In this document: in pieces, positions 36,150 to 48,345 of the stretch
Layout of the letters: each line of letters starts with the position of its first letter
Numbering within the stretch: position 1 is the first letter of the stretch
From: Toxoplasma gondii ME49
Lineage: Eukaryota > Apicomplexa > Conoidasida > Eucoccidiorida > Sarcocystidae
Direction of reading: 5' to 3'
NCBI RefSeq assembly: GCF_000006565.2
Contig: NC_031469.1
Location: 1,485,716-1,549,715 of the forward strand
Length of the DNA: 64,000 nt
Translations under genes and position numbers: made by a program
The notes under the pieces: model-generated
Database searches by the model: none
What the model saw: only the letters and a program-made list of their open reading frames with translations
Told to the model about the DNA's origin: nothing

Positions 36150-38195
36150 ATGGTCCAGTTAGACTGCTCAAAAGCAACTCAGACAGAGGATGGAGCCTCG
36201 CGCAGTTCTTCACCTTCTTCAGTCGCCAGGAGGTGTACGTGCAGTTGCAAAGACAACGCTGCTTTTCTGTCACCTACACCCCTCCCGTCCGTCCTTTCCT
36301 TGCAGTCTCATGTTGCCCGAAGCTGCGTTGGTGGCGCAGCATTTACTTTTCCGCTGCAGCGCCAGGGCTTTCATGTCAACTGCATATACACCACACAATT
36401 CGTAGACATGTACGTCCACGAAGGTACAATTCTATCGCCGCTGGCCTTGCGCACGCTTCTTGAAGGCGTATCGCCTACGCCATCTGCTCTGCATCGAATG
36501 CTCGAGAATGAAAATTGCGCTCTGTGCTTGAAGTACGCAGCTAGTGGCAGAGCTGCAAAGTGCGAGCGAGAACACGAGACTGACGTGTGCAGCGCCGCCG
36601 AGAAGGCAAGGCACTCCGATGCTACCGCTCCGCAGTCAACAGAGAACAGCAAGCGCTCACTCCGAGGTTGGTCTACACGACCACACAATTACATTGCATC
36701 GGGTTTCATTGGCAGCCGTCCGCTCATTTCCGAATTTTCTCGCTGGCTTTACAGGATTCATGACATCTACGCCAAGGAAAACTGCACCCGTCCACTCTAC
36801 CTATGTGATCCCGTGCTTGGTGACGGTGGTCATGTCTATGTGCCTCCAGAATGCCTTCCAGCGTACGCCCGCCTTCTGCTGCCACTCGCAGACATCATTA
36901 CTCCGAACTCCTGGGAAGCAATGTGGCTAGCTGCCTACGCTGAACAGTCTGCGTCGAATCTATCCGGTTCACAAAAATACGCTCAGCAGGAAATGGCTTC
37001 CGAAGACGAGCCACCACATGAACAAAGAAGGGATCCGGCGTCCGGAGGCGCAGGCGCTGGCTGGCAGCCGTTCACGAGTTCTGATGGCCATGAGGGGGTA
37101 CATCCTGTGAGTGCACCTAGAACGATATCAGATGCGGTGTTCCTAGTCAACCAGCTTCACACATTTGGTCCCGAAATTGTTATAATCACTTCGGTGGATC
37201 TTCCCGATGAAGTCAGCGGGCCGATTAACGACGGAACCCAGGGGTCGTCACAGCGGGTTGCAGAACGCGAGGAGTCTTCTGATTCGGCCTCTTATTTATA
37301 TCTGATTGCTTCTCGCCAAGCCAGAAACTCGCCTCGTTGCACGCCATCGTGTTGGAGTCCAGCCGGCGTAAGAGAACTTAAATGTTCTGTCCACCCGCAA
37401 AACGACCATCTCGCGCTTTCAGCTGCAGCCGGCTCTGCGTCAGCCCGTGATGTTCAGGGACAAAGTTTAACGGGTGAGGAACGGGATGATAACCAGACTG
37501 ACCTGAAAACGCGTTTGTCAAGGTGCAGCATGCACGTGTCCACACCCACAGGATTTTCACACTCATCGAAAGCCTCTCCTTTGAAAGGCTCATCCGAGGG
37601 GCCACTCTTAAGGGAAAAGGCCCAGATTCCTTCAAACCCTGGAGAACATGAACGGCAGACACTGCAGAAGGATCTTGTGACAGAGTCAGAAGATGGAGAC
37701 GTCGTCTATGTTGTGCGTTTCCCGAAACTGGCGACACCTCTCTGCGGCACCGGAGACACATGGGCTGCTCTTTTTCTAGCGGCTTTCCACAAATCCCGCT
37801 TCTGCCTCCGCACAGCCATTGAGATCGCGCTGTCCGGCACGCAGGTAAGAGCGGAGAAAACTCAGCAAAGTCGGTGAGGAGGGATATCTTGTGTGGTGAA
37901 AAGGCCCCGCTCTACTTGATAGACGAATGCCTTTCCTTGGCGTGCAAACTGCGTCGTATAACGACTAGACCCACAACGCGCAGGACAGATGATACAGGTT
38001 CTGATCACTTGCTGTCTGCTCTCTTGTATTACGTTGCAGGCGGCGATCCGCCACACATTCAAGCTTCACGGACGTTGCAGCGAATGCATCGACGTCATCG
38101 GTAGCTGCGGTGCAGTGGACGCCGCTCCTGTTCTCCATCGAGCAGTACGGATTCAGCGGTCATGTACAAGGATGTTGCCTTCTGGTAGAGAATAG
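36150..38195 (+). CDS. Pyridoxal kinase with large insertions
   Basis: Phosphorylates pyridoxal (and related B6 vitamers) to pyridoxal 5'-phosphate in the salvage pathway. Exon 1 36150-37844 and exon 2 38040-38195 (CAG|GTAAGA, TTGCAG|GCG, phase 0) give 616 residues, about twice the usual 300. The start is the first in-frame ATG, in a strong GTGCCATGG context. PdxK signatures in order are: LSLQSHVARSCVGG and AAFTFPLQRQGF (about 50-75), YIASGFIGS (about 181), YLCDPVLGDGGHVYVP (about 217-232), ADIITPNSWEA (about 247) and the catalytic anion-hole/base motif CGTGDTWAALFLAAF (GTGD at 533-536). Insertions of low complexity lie at about 95-175 (Cys-, Glu- and Ser-containing) and about 265-310 and 355-520 (Ser/Pro/charged). 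The core residues are all present, so it is probably active. Two GCATGC-type palindromes lie just upstream. Confidence 0.93.
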
Positions 38196-40372
38196 CTTGT
38201 GAAGAGAAGATGTACAACATATCCGCCGATTGCCGTTTTGTTGTACCACGTTCCACGTTTATGTACTGACTCCGAACACACAACACAACCAACGCGCCCA
38301 TCTGGAGGTGACAACAAACCAATGAACAGTCAAAGGGATTTGAGCTCTGTTTCAGTCTCCTATGGTCCTGATCCACGTTCTTGTGTCAAGGTAATTGTTC
38401 TTTGACTCATTACACAGTAGGAATGTCGATAAATGCGTTTATGGGACGCTACGGGAGATACATGTGTCTATTTCGGGCTTCTTAAACCGTCTAGGAAACG
38501 CAATTTCAACGCCGACGAAGCCTTTTGTACCTTGTATTAATTCGCTAATCATTCATGATTCTTTATGACCGCCGACGCCACGTGATGTGTACCAGCCACA
38601 GGGGGTTCGCAGCTTCGACTCGTCAATTTCGCTTGAAGGGAGAAGCATTCTCTAGGGGGGACTGCGGGGAACCGCTGTTCTAGTACTCTCACGATAGGCC
38701 GCTTATAGGTTCAATCTCCGTACAGTTTCTGTCTTTCTGAACATAACTTTTGAGATGGAGGCGCTTTCATTTTGCGGAAGTCTCCTAAACAAGCAAACTT
38801 CCTTCTCCCGAACCGTTTTTTCGAGGTTGTTAGTTTAGGGCTTTCCAGCTATTCGTGACACGGAAACGGTGAAGACCGCTTTGCGCAGTCTGATGCCCAC
38901 GGGTACACACCTGAAGATATAGTAAGGGCGTTCGTGCCACCAGACTGAATAGGCTCTGCGATGAAAGACCTCATCGCTCTTGACGCAGTGATAACGTTGC
39001 GTGGGGCGTGAAATAGTAGTGGCTTCACTCAATAACATAACATGCAGGAAAAGGGGCGACACGGAAGATGATCCAAACAAGCTGGATACACAAGACATAT
39101 TAATTCAGGAAACAAGTATGGAGACGGTAATTTTGGAGCATACATCTTTGGCAGTCCACTCCGTTGTACCGTTGCCATACTAAAAACACATTAGAGAAGT
39201 TGCGAAACGGAGAGACAATGCTGAGCGTCAAACCAGAGGGATCCCAAAATGCATCCCCGAAAGCAAGCAACACTACAGTCAGTGTAACGTGGTGTCAAAG
39301 TGTCCAGACTTGCAGGTGCAGATAGGAATTGCACAGTCGGCCACAGCTAAAGAAAACTGTAGCTTTTTCTGGTGCTGCTAGCTCTGCATAAGAACTTTCC
39401 TGTCAGTGTCCCCATTCTAATGGCAGACGCAGCAATGACTTAACGCCTGAGGTCTATTAGAAACCGGGAAACATTTGCATCCTTTTTTTTCTAGGCGCCC
39501 CAAATCGGATGAGTGTGGCCATTCGCGAGCGACTTGTGAGCCGAATCGTTTCATAGGTCTGTCTGTGAACGCCTGTGTAAATGCTGTGTCCGAACAGGTG
39601 ACCCTATCCTGTATAGCTGCTCCGCTTTGAGCGAGTGGTACGGGGAAATGCCGAATTCACATGCTGTTCGTTGTCAAGCTTCTTGTGATTACAGTAGAGT
39701 CGCCTGGTAGAAGTACATTAAGCTCTGACAATACGGATGGTGGTGTTCCTGTAACTTCTGGATCAAGGCCAGATGTGTCGCGAACATATCAGTCTCCTCG
39801 TACTGGAGAACTTCCAGATTTGCGCATTCACTCGTGTCAAGGTTGGGTGATTTTATGCGAGATGCTCCGGCTTCGATCGGGTGTCACTGCGGTCCCGCTC
39901 AGTGCCGACACACAGTGGACATTTTTTGGTATAACTAGAGGAACGCGTCCCTGTGACGCTGACAGAACGGCTACACTTCAGCCGCCGAAGTGGATCTTGG
40001 ACGGACATGGCCGGGGGTGCAGGTTACTCACATGTGCGTCATACCGCCTGCTTCGTCCCCTCAAAACAGAATTATGAAGGGCAGAGATCAAGTCTTTCAT
40101 TGAGGAGCGCCGTGTCGAGTGGCTCATGATACCATGAGACAGTTTGGGACCGGAGCCGCGACGGACATGCAGACACAAAACATGCGGGACTCAAGGGTAA
40201 CTTGTTCTGTGTCCCGATGGCGGGTTGCTTTGCTCATGTGTCACTCTTGGAGGACACGGGTGTTCTGGAAGAAATGCGTTTCCGCGTGCAGTTAGGTTCC
40301 GAGTCACCAACTTCAACGATCTCTCTGAAGGGAGCCCGGACCGACCTGTTCCACGAAACCCCGGGACAGCTA
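38196..40372. other. Intergenic region between convergent pyridoxal kinase and secreted-protein genes
   Basis: Some 2.2 kb holding both 3' UTRs. One plus-strand frame (39661-40077, 138 codons from an ATG, hydrophobic start MLFVVKLLVITV) is open, but its remainder looks random and it has no splice or conservation support. Confidence 0.4.
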
Positions 40373-41227
40373 CTATGCACCGCGAGCGCGCCTCCGTTCT
40401 CTGCCCATTCGCTTGGCAATAGGCGACAAAGTTCTGTACGCGAAAAAGCAAAAGATCGCGGTGACAAGAGGGAGAAGCGGCGCGAGGGTCAAGGCTGAGT
40501 CTCTCGACAAAAAGGGCCGCCTCTTCGAGGCAGGGCGACCAAGCGCAGACTCCTCCACCACGACAGCGTCGCTGGCACCTGGCGCTTTCGCCATACCCAA
40601 TTGATCCTGCTCGTCCACGAGAAACAAACCTCCAGGGGTAGCATTGTCGATTCCTAGTCGACCATCTTGTGGTCTTGCCTCCCATCGGCCAGGATGAGGC
40701 AACGCGCCTGCCGCCTGCGGTCCGTCATGTGGGGGTCCGCCTGGCGCCGCCGCCCCCTTGCCTCCTTGGCCGGGCGCCTTCTTGTTTCCTCGTTGCCGCT
40801 TTCCTCTGTTGTTCTTCTTCATCGGCACCTTCGCCTTACGGGTGCCCGCGTCCCCGGGAAAGCCAGACTCGTTCACGTCTGCAGCGTCGTGCTCAACGAT
40901 CCCCAAAAACGAGCCTGGTAACGCGTCTTCGTTCTCCAGAAAGAAAGAAGCTTCTGTCCTGGACTGCGACACAGACGTCTCCTCGTTGTCCGGCTTTTCC
41001 GCTTCTGCATTCTTCTGTTCAGCGCGCTTCTTGCCGCGTGCAACCAAACGAGGACGGCCCCCCTTGTGTGCGAGCGCAGGCCCCCGCCTTCTGCCCAGCA
41101 CCGGTGGGGGGGCCGCAGGGAGTGGCTCATCAGCGAGAGCAGAGAGAATGGAAAGGGAGCCCCAGTACAGCACACAAACGAGCAAAATACAAGGGGAAAC
41201 CCTCGGAAATCCCATGAGGCCACCCAT
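40373..41227 (-). CDS. Secreted single-pass membrane protein, dense-granule-like, unrecognised
   Basis: A single-exon frame of 284 residues from the first ATG (41227). A longer frame exists only through a GTG codon. Residues about 9-31 form a clear signal peptide (VSPCILLVCVLYWGSLSI, then SALADEP as the likely cleavage area). A long disordered region follows, rich in Lys, Arg, Gly, Pro and Ala (KKNNRGKRQRGNKKAPGQGG). A hydrophobic span sits near the end (LTLAPLLPLVTAIFCFFAY), followed by a short basic tail (RMGRERRRARGA). Arg-rich sites soon after the signal (GRRRGPAL, RPRLVARG) recall, but do not exactly match, the RRL-type TEXEL sites that the Golgi protease ASP5 cleaves in exported dense-granule proteins. 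Signal peptide, disordered body and one C-terminal membrane span are typical of dense-granule (GRA) proteins. No specific GRA is recognised. Confidence 0.8.
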   Translation of the reverse strand: MGGLMGFPRVSPCILLVCVLYWGSLSILSALADEPLPAAPPPVLGRRRGPALAHKGGRPRLVARGKKRAEQKNAEAEKPDNEETSVSQSRTEASFFLENEDALPGSFLGIVEHDAADVNESGFPGDAGTRKAKVPMKKNNRGKRQRGNKKAPGQGGKGAAAPGGPPHDGPQAAGALPHPGRWEARPQDGRLGIDNATPGGLFLVDEQDQLGMAKAPGASDAVVVEESALGRPASKRRPFLSRDSALTLAPLLPLVTAIFCFFAYRTLSPIAKRMGRERRRARGA

Positions 41228-44200
41228 TTTCGTGAAGGGAAAGGAGTTCGATCGGTTCCGAGAAAAGAGTGAAACACCCACTCAGTGACAGGACGGGCGG
41301 GCAGCGACAACCTGATCGTCAAAATAGACGTAAAAAACTCAGGGCGGGCACACAATACGAAACTGATTCAACCTGGTGTCTGAACAGCGACGGTAGTGGA
41401 AGCAAAAGCAATCTACAAGGCGTTACCACAGACAGGACTCACGGGGCAAAAACGTTAGTGAGCTTTCACTTTCAAATGTGCTGACACACCTGCCCAGAAA
41501 TGTGCCATAAACTGGGTCATGAATTGTGTGTGACCCTGCACCACCGCATTTACAGCGGTCCTTGCCCGGTTTCCACACTTGAAACCGAGTCCCCTTGGAA
41601 ACAAACACAGTTGAGGGCGTCCTTCGTGTGCGTGAAGAGGCACGGGCTGGGGTGGAAGAAAACATATGACGAAGGAGCCTTTGTTGCGTGAAACAAGACA
41701 CATACGTGGAGTCGCACGCATACACGGTCCACTGTTCAACGCCCCGATTACTAACGAGAAAGAAGAAAAAGCGACAACCGAGTGCCACAATGCATTAAAA
41801 AGACGCTGGCCGCCTCCATTGGCGACAGTAAGAGTCCGATTTCAGGGGCAGCCCCAACCGGTCCATTCTCCAACGGCGTCCGCAACTTGCACGCGACTCT
41901 CAGAGGGATTAGTTTCTTTGCAGACACACTGACTACCTCACGAATGCCAGGGGCGTCCGGAACTGAACACGTTCGTGCAGAAACGGTAGAGCGTTACACC
42001 AGAGGTCTCGCATCGGTTGGCAGAATTCCCCCCAACGAGTTCGGCTTCCGCACTCTGCTGATTGTGCTTGGCACCACGACAACCGCAGAGAAGGAAATTC
42101 CAGAGCTGTGGCACACTGAAGACGTTTTGTCTTTTCTTTGGACGATTGGAACAGGGGGAGCCGGGCTGCGCCGCTCTCCTGGGACGGAAGCACGGGGAAA
42201 CTGTCGCGGCACTGGAGATAGCGCCGTTCCCTTCAGAAGAAGCGAAGAGTTCGGTTCAGTGCCTCCAAGACTCTGGAGAACCAGGTGCCGCAAGGAAGAG
42301 GTGAGAGTCTCTCTTCGAGACGGAAGCACGCCAGAACCGAGAAACACGAACACACGAGCTGCAGAGAGTAGCAGTCGGGCGACTCTCTGTAGGTCGGCAG
42401 TTTCGTTTTCTTCTGGGAACGAGAGAATGGCTCCGTTCTCTCGCTTCCGATCGATCTTTCTTTGCATCTATAAATCCATTATGGCAGCGAGTTCCGCCTT
42501 GTTCAGTCGTTTTCTTTCGTCAGTCGAATCTGGAAAACGAATTCCAGCGTCCCGCATTCTCGCTACGCAGAGGGTGGCTTCTTTGCACGGCGATGCCGGA
42601 CACCTCGTGGGTTGACCCGGAGGCTGAGTCCCCGGAGAAAAGCCGCCTGCAGTTTCGGGTCCCTTGTTAGCTGGACGGAAATTTCGGGAACACCTGACGT
42701 TTCTGCTCCGTTTTCATGTGCTCTCGTCCTGCGGACGCGTGGAATAGTCTCTCAGGATGTGCCGACGAACGACGGGAATTTCGCTAAAACGCCACCAGCG
42801 GGGGTAGAAGCAGGGGGTTTCTAGGCGGTTTGGGGGAGACACTGCAAACGTTCCGAGGGGGACACACAGAGATACCGGAAATGCCCCGACACACGACAAA
42901 AGGATGTGCCGCTCGAGGAATAGAGCCGTCAATCATAACCGGGAAGGAAAGAAACCAATGTGCGGCAGATCAGAGGCCGCGATGCTTTTCCATCAACGAG
43001 AAGCGAGAGGTCAAGGGCCTAACGGTGTTAACTCGTGCTAACTCAGGCTTGGCAAAAAGGCCTTCTGCCTTGCGCAGGGTCTCTGGTACAAAAACATAGA
43101 GTTTTTTCAGTTATCCAGCGTGTCAGGGCATTGTTATGGGTGCTCTCCTTTTCGAACGTCATCTTTACCGAATTTGCACCGCCTTGTCACAAGTGAAACA
43201 GCTGTCGGAGACGCTGTGAACACTTAGCCTGCTACACTGTTTACCAAAGTCTACCAGTGCATCAGGGTTTCGCGTTTAGTCCTTCCATGCAGTTCGACTA
43301 AGTCATTAATGCTTCCCATCATACAAATCTTGTTTACTGAAACATTGACTCCGTACGTAGGCTCGTTACTGCCGACCGTCAGAGCGTCGCTCTGATCGTG
43401 TCCGAGCTGTAGAGTTTTCAGTGGGGACTGGTACGAGCTCACGTTCATTCTGAGCACACTCTTTAAAGACTTTCTACTGCGACACGAAAGAAACTGAGGG
43501 GCGATGAATGGATGCACACGGGGCGTTGAACAGCTTGCAGGACCATGCGATGCTGCGGTCTACCTGCGAAGCCGATGCAAATACAATGAGCAAAACACGC
43601 AACCCAGATACTGCGTTTCTTGATCGGCAGCTCCCCTCTGCACCGTTCGCATCTCGCTAGTGGCTCTTGTTGAGGGACTAAAGAACCTTGGCACCAGTGA
43701 AATGCAGGTTGAACACATGCCGAAGCAACTATATGCAGCACACATTATGGAGTGGCTTCCCGCTTGGAAGTAGGATCAAAATCTGTAGTCTTGATTACAT
43801 TCGCAGCCACAATCCGCCTACTCAGAAGCAGCATTCTTCGCTGTATGAGAGTGATTCGTCTAGTTAAGATGGTAATTTTCTACACGGTCTTCAACGGAGC
43901 TGGGGTTTCGTTTGCTACCAAAGAAGCCGTGCCTTTTCAGGGTTGGAGACATATTCTTGTGGCCCTTTTCACAACGCATGCTCTACGCGGTGCCTTATCT
44001 TCTTAAGAGGCATTGAAATCGACGTCGACCTGTCTTGTCGCTGCTCAATGAACACGTGCCTGACGTTATTTTTTCTTTCCTCTGTATGTCACATGCCTTC
44101 TCTGGCACCCATTGTTCTTCCATAGTAGCTAAGCAAAGTGGCAACTGGGGGAGGCTTCCAGACAATGTCGTAATTGTGAGCCGCTGCAAAATCATACAGA

Positions 44201-44907
44201 GCAGAAGTTCCCTCTTGGCTGCCGTCCTACAACTCTTCGGCTTCCCTGTTCTGCGGCAGTGTTACTCTCTGTGGTGTTTCGAATGTGTGAAGACAAATCA
44301 ATAAATTTCGCCGATGTCGGCCGGATACTGGCTGCACAGGACTCGTCAGTGCCGAGCGTCACCTACAGTGGCAGTGTTAGATTTAGTCGAGTGGTGTCGT
44401 ACGTTACGATTGTGGCATGTAATCACAATAAGAAGAGAACATAGCGACACTGACAACACGGTTGACGCGTCCCCAGAGCTCTTTAGGATGAGTGCAGTGG
44501 CGTCAATGAATGTTAAGCATCTATCAGGAACGATGCGGGCCTACACACCAGAGGCGCCAAAGATAGCCATTGCTTGCACGGTTCTCTTTTGCGCAGCGCT
44601 GCCACCGTGAAGATCCCGAACCACGAAAAACTTGCGGAAGGCACTACCCCAGAGGTCTGCAAAGGGCGAGCGCATGTACAATGGTTTCCGAACTCGACAT
44701 TTAATCAAGGACGTGAGCTGGCATTCTCGAAGAGCCGGTCGCCCTCACAGTGGCGTCGCAAAGAGGTACGGGGCTGCGTTCGTCTCGCAGCCAGACACGC
44801 ACTGCCTGCAAAACAGAAGAAAGCAGAGAGACGAAGCAAAGCAGATTGCTTGAACTCGTCTGTTTCAAGTACAGATCCCAAGCGAAAGTCAACGCATTAA
44901 CATGATA
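41228..44907. other. Gene-poor region with one long unsupported open frame
   Basis: The first part holds the promoter of the minus-strand secreted-protein gene. A plus frame at 41782-42615 is open for 277 codons (224 from the first ATG at 41944), and an opposite-strand frame (41994-42467) is open for 157. Neither shows domain-like composition, so both may be chance in a GC-rich tract. The remainder has only short frames. Confidence 0.4.
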
Positions 44908-44937
44908 ATATATATATATATATATATATACATACTA

Positions 44938-44981
<44 letters not shown>
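44908..44981. repeat. (TA)n microsatellite, two blocks
   Basis: Two nearly pure (TA) runs (about 44908-44930 and 44941-44981) separated by CATACTAATT. Useful as a length-polymorphic marker. It lies about 140 bp downstream of the stop codon of the minus-strand gene at 45119-45829. Confidence 0.97.
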
Positions 44982-44984
<3 letters not shown>

Positions 44985-45118
44985 CATGTTTGTAAACATA
45001 TAGTCCTCGAGCTGTTGCCAGAGAATTCTCAACTACAAACCAGTTAAGCAGATTGGAGGGGTAACGCAGATGCCTGTCTGTTCAGAAAAAGTGAGTTTGG
45101 CCTCTTTGTTTTTCTTTG

Positions 45119-45829
45119 TCACCTCACGTGTACGAAAGTGCGGAATTCTTCGTAACTCATGTGCTTAGGAGTGCCGTCGATAATGCCACCTTTCAAGTTT
45201 CCCCCGGGAGGCGCAAGGCCCTTGACACCCGAGATCTTGAGAATGTGGGCTCCGCCTGCCCACGTTCTGTAGAATCTTCCTTCCTCGTACAAGTCGCAAA
45301 GTTTCTGGAACTCCACGACGGGCCTGGGGCTGTTTTGCGCGCTCGAACCCGTCAAATCTCTGTCTAGAATGCCCGATTGAAGGAGTGCCTTGAAAAGTCG
45401 GTTGGAGGACACAGTGATTTTTCGCTTTTGACTTTTGTCTTTCCCTGTGGCTGCTCGAGGCCCCGCGGCAGCCCCCTGAAAGATTGCCGTGAGCTCAGAG
45501 TCTAGGAGGCGGGGTAGCGACGAGGCAGACGAAGCTTCTGGTGAAGACGAGGCCTCTTCAGGTCCCGAAGACGACGAAGAGGAAAGGGAGCGGTAAAAGC
45601 ATGGCAACACACGCGCGCAACAGATCTGATTCGACTGCGGGGGCGTCATGGCGTTTCGCCGGGAAGTATGGTACGGCCTGGAGGAGGCTCGCGTGCCGCG
45701 AGCTTGAACTGCAGCGACATGGCGAATAGACACAGTTTTCGGAACACCCGAAAGTGGAGTCACTGAAAGGAAATTGGCAACAGAAGACAGCAGAAAACCG
45801 CGAACTGTAGGTGGAGACACAGCCCCCAT
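45119..45829 (-). CDS. Unrecognised protein with probable mitochondrial targeting sequence
   Basis: Frame of 236 residues starting at an ATG in a good context (CCATGGGGG). The first 75 residues hold many Arg and Ser but no acidic residue (MGAVSPPTVRGFLLSSV, RHVAAVQARGTRASSRPYH), as in mitochondrial presequences. A Ser/Glu-rich linker (SSSSSSGPEEASSSPEASS) follows, then a folded-looking part. That part contains SNRLFKALLQSGILDRDL, VEFQKLCDLYEEGRFYRTW, a Gly-rich GVKGLAPPGGNLKGGIIDG and the end MSYEEFRTFVHVR. No family is recognised. The frame stops at 45119, but a GTGAGG four codons before could be a donor, so a further exon is possible. The position next to a TA microsatellite on the 3' side suggests it ends here. 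Confidence 0.65.
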   Translation of the reverse strand: MGAVSPPTVRGFLLSSVANFLSVTPLSGVPKTVSIRHVAAVQARGTRASSRPYHTSRRNAMTPPQSNQICCARVLPCFYRSLSSSSSSGPEEASSSPEASSASSLPRLLDSELTAIFQGAAAGPRAATGKDKSQKRKITVSSNRLFKALLQSGILDRDLTGSSAQNSPRPVVEFQKLCDLYEEGRFYRTWAGGAHILKISGVKGLAPPGGNLKGGIIDGTPKHMSYEEFRTFVHVR

Positions 45830-48345
45830 GGCCGCGGACTGAGGGATCCGGTAATCAAGGATCTTCTGGACCTAAACCGAAGTCGAACTGGTGGTCTGTT
45901 CACTGCAGAGAAGAAGTGTGACTAATCAGGCCTCAGAGATGAAGACTCCTGGGAAGGAGAGGGTACTGATCATACTCTCATCTTCTGAAAAGTCTTTTTC
46001 TCTCGCTGTCCCCTTCAACAAGACCGGAAAAGAAACAGGAACAAACCGCTTGGCGCGAATCTGCAAACGGCAAAGAAAAGGGTCAGTGCGGCATTGCATG
46101 GGCACTTTTACTCGAGCTAGGTGGGCGCTCGAAGCCCGAACGAGGAAGGTTTTCGAGACGAGGAAATCCGCTTGAAACAAGAGCGATAGCATGGCAAACC
46201 ACGCGGCCTACACTAGTGTAGCATGCAAGGAAAGACCCTGAAACGCGGCGACGAAAAAACTCTTCAAGCTACGACTTCTTGGAGTTGCCACCGCAGAGGC
46301 GAGTTCAACAGCGTCAATCTAGAAGAGAAGGAAGAAACAACAGATACATCCTTCAACAGAGGCAGATATTCGAGAGAAAGAGATGTCTGTTCAACGGGGC
46401 ACCGACTGCATGCGGATGTACTTGGCGCGAGGCTTTGCGGCTGCTTCTGGAACACTCCAAAGATAACATAAAAACACCATCTTTTCACTCCCTACGCTTC
46501 CATTCGGCAATGAAGCACTATCATGGTGACGAGTGGTCAACGAGGAAACGCTGCCATGCATTAGGTTTGCTATTTTTACGCCCTGCGCTACAATCGCAGG
46601 CATAATCATACCCACGGTCACCAGACGTCACTTCACTGTCTGTAAAGGCGCCTTAGGATTTTTTGCTTTTTGGTCGATTGTTCAGCTTCTCCATGAGAAA
46701 GTTGGACGCTGAAAAGCCATGGGTAGAAGATAAGTTCCTACTGTTGCGTCGTACAGACACCCTTTCCCTGTACTGCCAGTGGCGCATCTCGGTTGACTCT
46801 GCTTGCTACAAAGTAAATCTGTTGCACGAGGAAGAAAGGTTTTCAACGTGGAAACTCTCCGGAAAGCTTAATTCTGTCGTACCATCGTCGGTAGCTGTAG
46901 AATCCTAGGAGACATAAGCTGTCTGCTGTTGTCCTTTGTTGCTTCAAGCTGTGAGTCGAAATCTTGCACGTGCTTGACCGTTGCGTAGTCCTCGACAGAT
47001 AGGCGGGTTCTTGAGTAAACCGGCTCTCGGTGACTCGATTTCCACAAAATGACTGAGAAAATACTGCAAGAGTCAGACTTTTCGGTTTTGTTTAGCCACC
47101 GATACTCCGCATCCACCAAAGGATACAGATACACCAGTTTCAGTGGAAACTCGGGGAAACCACGCAGTCTGAACTCCTTGCAGGCAATTCGAGGTGTTAG
47201 CGTCTAACGTAAATTGACGACTACCATTTCAGACATACAGATGGACGTAATTACTCTTTGTACGATTTCTACCTAGATGACTCCGCAGTTTCTGTTAAAG
47301 GTTCGTGGGATGCGGTTATCTGCGGTCCAAAACTGTTGCGTGCTCCGTACAAGGTTGTGAAGAATGATCGGTGAATCGCACTGCACATCGTGGTTTGGTC
47401 GATTTCACTGTCCAGCTCGCACGTTCTTGTTTTTTTCGGAGAGTGCGCCTTTCAAACGCCTATTTCTGTAGTCTAATGCTCCGCTCAGAACGCAGCCCTC
47501 ACCACAGGACCGAAACCCGTAGTAGAAAAGAGGAACTTTCCCGGTATTGGCACAGTCCGCAGACTCGAACTTGCAGTGTTACCTGCCCCGCTATCCCACG
47601 TATACCTTGCGACCGATGTACGATCTAGATATAGAATGCACCGTGTATCATTACTCCCACGGGTTTCGACAAATTGCACACACAAGGAGCGGTGGGGAGC
47701 GACTCGCTTTTTTTAGGCCGAGACTCTCCGGGGAAACATGGAGAAAACGCTGAACTTCGGGTTTCTGACAAAGGAACCTCCTGGTCGAAACGCTTTCGGA
47801 CACAGCACTCTCACTCGGGGAGCTCTTGCGACTTCCGAAATCGGAAGATTCGAAAAAAGTCAACGAGAATCCTCCAGCGTCTTTACAAGTTTACTCACAA
47901 GGGCTACAGACCGCACAAAAAGGTGACGCCAAGAAAGGGTTGTGTAAGACTTACACGGTCCTGGAAGATAGAGTAATAAACTGCCGCCAGGACCTGGGAG
48001 ACTTTTGTCCAAGGATATGTGCATAGTCAACACATCGACAGGCCTCTTTTTACAGATATATATATATATATATATGTAATACAGATGCCTTTACCGAGCG
48101 GCTTGTTGAGACCGTGGCGTCAGAGAATAGAGTGACGGTGAGAGTTCGACAAACTACGCTACACCGTCGTGTAGCTGAACTAACGGCTGTTCACATGGAC
48201 TTTGTTGAAGAACAGTGGATTTTTGTGCCCGCTGAAATGGCTGAGTTCCCGAGGGCTGCAAAACCAGAGTTCACGACTCAGAATTTCACTGCTCCATTCT
48301 TTCCATGATTCCCGGACTTTCTTGCCCTTCTCTCCGTTTCCCCGT
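45830..48345. other. Intergenic region between the mitochondrial-type protein and the kinesin tail
   Basis: About 2.5 kb on the 5' side of the 45.1-45.8 kb gene and the 3' side of the kinesin. Short frames only. A (TA)10 run sits at 48056-48075. Confidence 0.4.
48056..48075. repeat. (TA)10 microsatellite
   Basis: Twenty bases of alternating A and T in the probable 3' flank of the kinesin gene. Confidence 0.95.

Noticed and set aside
40669..41288. Plus-strand frames of 170-180 codons
   Set aside because: Antisense shadows of the secreted single-exon gene, which has a signal peptide and membrane span on the minus strand.
41782..42615. Plus-strand 277-codon open frame and its opposite-strand partner at 41994-42467
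   Set aside because: No domain-like segment, no splice or start context support, and both strands are open by composition; described only as part of the gene-poor region.
43379..43395. Short perfect inverted repeat TCAGAGCG/CGCTCTGA with a 1-base centre
   Set aside because: Too short to exceed chance in 64 kb and not linked to any gene end or promoter.
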